Positions 57,773 to 64,000 of a DNA stretch of 64,000 nt are shown here, one piece after another. The stretch comes from Podocnemis expansa. Taxonomy: Eukaryota > Chordata > Testudines > Podocnemididae. The stretch spans positions 21,034,042 to 21,098,041 of the forward strand of contig ML681971.1 of NCBI GenBank assembly GCA_007922195.1, written 5' to 3'. A program made the translations under genes and the position numbers. Numbering within the stretch: the stretch's first letter is position 1; each line of letters begins with the position of its first letter. The notes under the pieces were generated by a model. The model saw only the letters and a list, made by a program, of their open reading frames with translations, was not told where the DNA came from and searched no databases.

Positions 57773-60102
57773 TATATTCTTCAGTGAGAAATTTCACTCT
57801 TCTTGGTGGAGATCAGACATGTATTTGCTCACTACCTTAGCAACCATGTGGACTGGGCAGCCCTCTTTAAAGGCCCAGGATGTGCGATGGGAAAAAGGTA
57901 CCTCCCCTTCCATTCTGGAGGCACTGTCAAGGGGGTTTCAATGAGTTACACAGAAGTTATTTTTGCCTAAGAAGTCCCAACCCTAGAAACCAACAACAGT
58001 CTGGCAGCCCAGACTTCAGAGGTGCAGCTGCTGCATCTCGGCCTGTAATGCCCAAAAATCAATAAGCCACCTAATGTTCCACCTACAACAACATGCACCA
58101 TCTGGAAGTCATCCCACTGAGCCAGATTCTGCTCCTTTTAAAGCAGTGGGAATCTGGAGTAAGTCCACTGAACCCAGCTAGACAAAGCTCCAGTAGTCGC
58201 TCTTTATTTAGGCTAATTAGTACTGAAGTCAAGGAAATTTTTTTTTGCTGAAGAAAAGATTAAGTGAAAGCTTGAACAAAGACCTTGGGATTTGCCCTGA
58301 GCAGGCAAAAACTAGAAGGCAAGTTCACAGCTTATTCATATTCATTTGATTATTAGGAGATTTCCAGGTCTCTTGAATTGACAGCAACTGGGTGTACTTG
58401 GGGCGTGCCTGGTGCACATTGCTGAATGCCCATAGGATCAGAGCCAGTTCAGTCCATGCTGCTCCTCTTGTGAGCAAGTCCTCCTGGACAGGTGTAAGAT
58501 TGGCACAGTGAAGCCCCAGGTGAAGAACTTAATGTCAGTTTTCTACTGACACCAAGCTCCTAATGATCCAAAGGATGCAAAGCAGAATGTCCACTCTTGC
58601 CATTAACAAAACTTGTGCTGAGAGTGGACGCTCACTGTCAGAACTGGCTCAGTACTGGGGGCTGCCAGAGGTTTCTAGCCATCACAAAGGTAGCGAATTC
58701 AACAAAGGGCCCATAAATATCTGCAGTCACACACCTGTCTGATTTTCAAGTGGCAAGCACTTGTAGCTCCCACCAACTTCAGCTGGAGAAGTGAGTGCTC
58801 AGCAATTCTGAAAATCAGAATGCGGCTCTCCTCTGCCACCCAGGAGCAAGCTCCTTGATTTTAGTTTCGCCCAGAGGTTTTACTTGTTGAAATTACTAGG
58901 GACAGGAGATCTTCTGGTGTGTGCCAAACAATGAAAAGTCAAACCCACTGATCCAACTTCTCTGCTCCTACAAACTGGCGCAATCCCATTTCCTTTGGAG
59001 CTGTGCCACTTTACACAAAAGACAACATTTGACTTGTGGTGTTCTATAAATCAGTTCCCAATTTACAGAAATGTTGCAGAGAGCAAAATCTAACCTAAGG
59101 CTTCCCCACAAAATGCCCTGGGAAAGATCCTAGTTAAGTATCAACCGAACAAAAGTACATAAGTTTGCAGTTGGATCCTAGAACTTAACTCCTTCATTCT
59201 GCTCTTGATTTACAGGAAAAATCTCCACAAGGCCAAGTCTACCCTGATGGGTATATTAATTGCAACATCATGGTTTTACAAGAGTATAACCCAAAGCCGC
59301 CTTTCTGGTCAGTATCAGGTACAGAGGAGTCTCCAGTCTGCTGCAGCCAGCAGTGTGAGCTGCAGATGGACATCTGGTTTGTCTGGAGGAAGGTGCTTCT
59401 GAATCATACCACCCGAACAGATTCCAAGACAGTCTCTGATCCATAGAAGACAGGTAAATTAACTGGCCCATAAATCCAGCAAGATATTAAGGTCCCTGAT
59501 ATAAGAAAGCAGTTCAACTGGAAATCTCTGTCTTTCTCTGTCTTTAACTGCTATGCACACAAGTTCTCTCTCTTGGGAAATTTTCCCAACTCCTCTAGTT
59601 ATGGATGAGGGATTTCAGGCAGGAAAGAAAAGCCTTCCTCTTCTCATCAGCGGTCAAAGGAGAATATGTGAAAAGGCCAGACCCACCAGGAGTTATATCA
59701 GAGGTGCTGCTGCCAGCCAGGGCCCACAGAGCTGCAAGCAGACAAAACATGCTGCAAAACCTGTTCTGATCTCATCTACTTCTGATCTGAACTAAGAAGA
59801 GGCCAGGTACAGTTGCCAACATGTGATACATAAATTCCTGTGCTTCTTGAAGAGACATTATCTGGACTGTTTTCCCCTCTCAGCTCAAGCACACTTTAAA
59901 ACCAAGTCATGCAGTTCAACTCCAGACAAAGCAGCACCGTCATCTGAGAGGAATAATTTTAGAAAGGTTTATGCAAATCATCATCTGCAAAAAGCCCCTG
60001 GCTTTAAAATAACTCCCAGAGTCTGAACTGTACCAGCAGGCAGCCAAGAAATCCAGGACTGTCCGCACAGGCACACACTGTACCGGTGCATTCGTCTCTT
60101 AC

Positions 60103-60243
60103 CTGTACAACTTCTTTTTTTACATTGACGAGGTCTAACCAGTCATTGAATCTTGGGTAGCTGTTGAGCTCCTCTGTCCTGTCATTCGGCGGCACACTCA
60201 GCTTACACTGCCGCTGTCTGTTGATGTAGCGCACCAGTTTCAC
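60103..60243 (-). CDS. KSR1: KSR1 exon, SAM part of CA1 domain
   Basis: The exon is 141 nt (47 codons) and phase 0 at both ends. It encodes [17 protein letters not shown] and then [17 protein letters not shown], which match the end of the KSR coiled coil and the start of its SAM-like fold. CA1 (CC-SAM) mediates membrane association and the KSR-BRAF contact in known family members. The acceptor reads ctggatcacaacag and the donor cag/gtaaga. It is the most 5' exon of the gene that I can find; I searched the remaining 3.7 kb to the right for the next upstream coding block of KSR1 and did not see it. Confidence 0.95.
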
Positions 60244-63200
60244 CTGTTGTGATCCAGAAAACAAATGTTTAGTGTCAAAAGCTCTTTGGGGCAGGGACTA
60301 ATTTTTTCATTCTAGCACAAGAGGACCTGGTCTGTGATAGGGGCTTGCAGGGGCTACTGCACTGCAAACAGTTTGGCGATGGCTTATTAACTAACCACGT
60401 GCTTTTGGGTGCCAGTCCGAAGAAGCTGTTCCCTTACACCAAACAGCACAGCAAAGGCTTGATTTGCCCTGTGGTTCCACTAGACAGGAGGAAGACAGGA
60501 TCTCTCTATCCCTGCAGTACCCTTATTTAAACAATCCAAAGAAAAAGAGAGATGGCTGCCTCAGTGGTTAACTTCGCCCAGATATATACTGCATACGGAA
60601 GGGGGAAGTGATCAGTTAACTTCAGTCTACCAACTGAGAACACATAGAACACATGTATGATGCCCAGCAACTGCATGTTCCTACTGTGGTTACCCTCATC
60701 TTCCCGTTCCCATCTCTTTCATTTGGTGGTTACACCCACTTAGAGCATCAACATTTAGACCGTGAGCTCTTCAGAGCAGGAAGTGTCTTCCAATAATTCC
60801 ATACAGCACCCAGAATAATAGGGACAGCTCGGTTGGGATCTCTGGTCTCTACTTCAACACAAACAGCAATAACCATTTTGAGAGTAAAAAATTAAGTTTG
60901 ACTCAAAACACTAAAGCTTCCAGTGCCTGTCAATCTCAATTTTGCCACAGAAAAGTTGACTTTTTTTCCCCACTGAAATTAAAAGACAACACCAATGGGA
61001 TATTGTTATTTATGTCTTCTGCTTTTCCTAATATAAAACAAAACCTCAAAAGAGATTTCTCACAGTTCCTGTGTCACACATCCCCACTGGGCAAACATAC
61101 ATGTCAAAGATTTCTAAGCAAAACAAGAGCTCAAAGCAAATTTAGTCTATCTGCATTTTATTTGCCAAACATGCTATAGCATTCAAGGCGAGATTGGCTT
61201 TATAATTAAAAGGAAAAACAAACATGCATTTCTTGTCTACTTTAAATGTCTCAGCTCAAGTTTCCACTGAAAATGTTTTCTGAATACATCTTTTGGTGAT
61301 ATAATGCACTGACTTGCATGTCTAAATCATATAAGTTATAGACAGGAAAATGTTAAATCAAATTAAGTGGTTTTAAAAGGGGTCTATCTCCATCAGATTT
61401 TTTTTTTTTTTTTAAAGAGATCCACCCATGGAAAAAAGTTGAAAACCACTGATCTAACCCATCTCCAGAAAGAAGACATAATTACTTAAGAGTAAAACAG
61501 ACTGTGCTGGACCTAGCCAAAAGACTGATTTACACCTTTGCTCTCTACAGAGCAGAAGCTTTCCAATCTGCCCAGCACCTTGCAATATCATCACCTTCTG
61601 GCAACTGAAGAGGGCATGGCAATCCTAATGCGAAGCTGGGGTCTCCATGGTGACATGAATGAGTGGCTCTTATTTATAGGAGCACCATGAGGAACTTTCC
61701 ATACGTTCAAGAAGGCACATGCAATCTGAAGGCAGGCAGGGAAGCAGTAAAACCTATCCCTTTATAGCACTTTTCACCAGCCAATCTCAAAGTGCTTGAC
61801 AATGGAGCTCAGTATCATTATTCCCATCTTACGGATGGGAAAATGGAGACACCATGAAATACGGTGACTTATCCCTGGTCACCCAGCAGCAACACTGGCA
61901 CTAGAATCCAGTCTTTTGACTACCTACTAGGCAACATGGCCTCTCAGAGGATTTTGGAAGTGATAAAGGAGGAGACTTGGGCTGAAAGCCTTAGATTGTA
62001 TGTGCATTCTGCTCAACCAATGTGCACAAAAGGGTGTGGTAACTGCACGTACATTAGATGGCAACACTTTAAAAAGGCCCTCGCTACTGAAATACAACTT
62101 GCTGCATTGCATTTATTCCTATCTTGCCTCTACCACCCCTCCATTAGGTGGCTGAAAAGCCTGCGTTTTAGGCTATGATTGGAAGTTCTCTGAAGCCAAC
62201 AGCTGGGAATTTCTGAACACATGCCCAGCCAGAGCATGTGGCGCCATTCCAGAAAAAACACAATCTGCCATAGTCCAGATGGGGGCTGCAATGCATGGCC
62301 ACAAAAAACTCAGCTTGATATTTCAGCAATATTTGTGAATGCCAGGAGAAGGCTGCAGTCGCTCAGTATTGGCATCTTTATCAGGACACACATGGTTGTA
62401 GCTTCCACTACAAGGTGGGCACCATAGAGTCACCATGGGACAAGTACCACAAGAGAGTGACCTTATACAAGCTGCTCTGCTCCCAACCCCAACTTGTTTG
62501 TCTCATCTGTTTCAACTGTGGGCTCTTTAGGACAAAGTAGTAAAAAGTTCTGCACACAGCTCTCAGTACAGCGATATCTGAAACAATAAATGAGAAGTTT
62601 CTTTAGACTGGCAGAATTCTAGCAACAGGGCCATCCACATAATTTAGAGGTAGCACTATATTAATAAGCAGCAGCCATGGGTGACACACAGCAGCCCTGA
62701 ATTCCTGAATTATGATTTCCTGTAAACTATTTGCTGGTTTGTTTTACCAGTAATCTGACTATTCACAGTAATCTGGTGTAAAAGCAGGGTTTCACACTGC
62801 CCACACACATTTCTCAGGTCAGAAAGCAGCAGCCCTGTGAAATTTTCAGGTTGGGTTTTTTTTTTTTTTTTAAATTTCTGGTCACAGGTCGATGCAACTG
62901 AGAGTGAGAAATCCATGCTGCATGTGATTACACCAGAAATAACAGTGTCAGAGCAGTTCTCCCCAAACAGCATGCCAGGCAGCACTGGGCTTCAGTATCC
63001 TAAAAATAACCACAACAGTTTTGCAAGAAGCTGGACACACAGGGCCTGATTCTCAGAAAGGCCAAGTACCCTGAATTACAATGGGAGTTAACCAAGTAGT
63101 CAGACCCACACCAGACCCACTGAACGTCACTTTTGAAAATCCAGCTCTCTGCCTCAGCCACCCTTGCGTACATGGGGATGATATTTGATTTCTCCCACCC

Positions 63201-64000
63201 TTTGTCTTGAGCAAAAAAAAAAAAAAAAAAAAAAAAAGAAGCTCATGGGGTTGACCTCTGTGTTCACATGAAGCTATTGTGAAGTCACTGCAACTCTGCA
63301 TCCACGGAGGTCTCTGTGCAGGCCTGGGTGACTGACTGTAATCATCTAATCAGCAAGGGCCATCTTACTTTGTGTGTGTACAGCAGTAGGTCTCCATCTC
63401 AGTTGTTCTCTCTAGGCTAACGCATCTAAAGAATACTGTTCCTGAGACCAACGACCCAACACTATGCACTTCTGGGGCAGAAACTCATTCCTCAGCACGG
63501 AAAGCCGATGTGGAAGTGGCACACTCCAGGGAAGAAGCACAAGCAAGCCATTACAGGCATCAGCCGATCACATTATGGAACAAAACCTTGGCCATGTGGA
63601 GTCCAGCAGGTTTTTTACCGTCAGTATCCATGGAGGCACATTCTGCATGGGTGTGAGTTCTGTTTAGTTCGGACATGGTGGGCTTGCACTGAAACCAAGA
63701 TAAACAGCACACCATGAAAGTTTATGTCACTGTTTTTCTACAGCTCTGCTTGTGAACATCTCAATGCTTCAAATGTCCAGTGTGGCCTTGTGCTAGTCAA
63801 GCCAACAAACCTTTGTTCAGGGTGAGGTGAGTGGCACATTGGTGTAAGACGGCAATGCAAGAACCTGTCCTCTGTACTATTTACATTGGAGCTGTGGTCA
63901 TGCAGGGGAAGGGACCCTCTGTATTTGGAGTGCTTTGCAGAGGGTGTCCTAGCCCAGCCTAGCTAACACAGCACAGAGCATGAAAGCAGCAGTTACAGGA
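60244..64000 (-). other. KSR1 intron continuing beyond the window
   Basis: No KSR1 exon is recognised between the SAM exon and the right edge. Contents: a MIR-like fragment at 61765-61935 (cttttcaccagccaatctcaaagtgc, atcttacggatgggaaaatggag, ggtcacccagcagc), a hAT-type end near 61425-61455 (aagttgaaaaccactgatc), a T-run near 62853-62871 and an A25 run at 63213-63237. Open frames are short and unremarkable. Confidence 0.6.
61765..61935 (-). repeat. MIR-like SINE fragment
   Basis: Order of blocks: ctcaaagtgcttgacaatgg, cccatcttacggatgggaaa, atggagacaccatgaaatacgg, cctggtcacccagcagc, ctagaatccagtcttttgac, the complement layout of MIR-like SINEs. Confidence 0.65.

Larger units (their letters stand above)
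32491..60102 (-). other. 27.6-kb KSR1 intron, repeat-rich
   Basis: No KSR1 coding sequence was found between the two SAM exons. The intron accommodates the CR1, hAT, Penelope-like, tRNA-SINE, foldback, DIRS and Tigger-like elements listed separately. Stretches with nothing recognisable are about 32500-33280, 35530-37130, 37240-38590, 38720-41640, 44010-46150, 47240-48550, 48710-49450, 55680-56340, 56490-56715 and 57775-60100; all hold only short open frames without domain features. Confidence 0.8.
5251..60243 (-). other. KSR1: KSR1 gene, spliced; exons from CA1/SAM to stop
   Basis: Nineteen coding exons on the minus strand assemble into a kinase suppressor of Ras. KSR proteins are cytosolic to membrane-recruited scaffolds that bind RAF, MEK and ERK and promote RAF activation of MEK. 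The KSR1 paralogue is chosen over KSR2 because the glycine loop reads [10 protein letters not shown] and the preceding text FEQIELG, as I recall for mammalian KSR1; KSR2 has GELIGKGRFG. Visible regions in order: SAM part of CA1, proline-rich CA2, C1 (CA3), Ser/Thr-rich CA4 with FNFP, and pseudokinase CA5. All introns proposed here have GT..AG ends. Coding length is 2416 nt, which becomes 2415 (804 codons plus stop) if one base of a C6 run at 25.05 kb is surplus. The coiled-coil half of CA1 and the start codon are not in the window. Confidence 0.97.

Noticed and set aside
8318..60243. Assignment to KSR2
   Set aside because: Glycine loop, linker and 14-3-3 site contexts fit KSR1; the KSR2-type GELIGKGRFG loop is absent.
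60290..64000. Next upstream KSR1 exon (coiled-coil part of CA1)
   Set aside because: I looked on the minus strand for the segment preceding the SAM exon and found nothing resembling it before the window edge.

Overview
The window is vertebrate nuclear DNA, most likely from a turtle and probably a cryptodire. The evidence is the repeat content: CR1 LINE fragments, a tRNA-derived SINE with a CR1-like 3' tail, many MIR-like SINEs, hAT-type MITEs, a DIRS-type tyrosine-recombinase retrotransposon and multi-copy 'gccacaggactcctt' repeats. The species call is inferred; no database search was possible.

Only one protein-coding gene is recognisable: KSR1 (kinase suppressor of Ras 1), on the minus strand. 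Nineteen coding exons are placed, from the SAM part of the N-terminal CA1 region (60103-60243) to a terminal exon with seven coding bases (5251-5257). The first exons lie beyond the right edge. In transcription order the exons encode CC-SAM (60.2 and 32.4 kb), the proline-rich CA2 and first 14-3-3 site (29.8-29.4 kb), a C1 zinc-binding domain (27.9-23.0 kb), the CA4 Ser/Thr-rich linker with the second 14-3-3 site and the FxFP ERK-docking motif (22.9-21.4 kb), a 14-residue cassette exon like that of brain isoform B-KSR1 (19.0 kb), a divergent acidic linker (17.2-13.5 kb) and the pseudokinase domain (13.5-8.3 kb). Exon phases agree throughout and the exon lengths total 2416 nt, one more than a multiple of three. 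The surplus base sits in a six-C run in the exon at 25.0 kb. The frame closes only if a 5-nt microexon at 27869-27873 is included and one C is discounted; the result is 804 residues plus stop.

Everything else is introns, 3' UTR or downstream DNA, and repeats. The 27.6-kb intron between the first two exons holds most of the mobile DNA: a 1.6-kb CR1 fragment (33.3-34.9 kb), two hAT MITEs with 8-bp target duplications, inverted pairs of a Penelope-like repeat with a hammerhead-ribozyme-like core, a 695-bp element containing a near-perfect foldback (47.1 kb), a 5.8-kb degraded DIRS element (49.9-55.6 kb) with inverted terminal repeats and internal complementary region still visible, and a 1.05-kb Tigger/pogo-like element (56.7-57.8 kb) containing a 0.38-kb palindrome. 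No CRISPR array, rRNA gene, functional tRNA gene or bacterial-type feature was seen.

The observations most worth checking are the KSR1 5-nt microexon with the adjacent one-base frameshift, the hammerhead-like core and inverted-pair layout of the Penelope-like repeats, and the intact DIRS terminal architecture.
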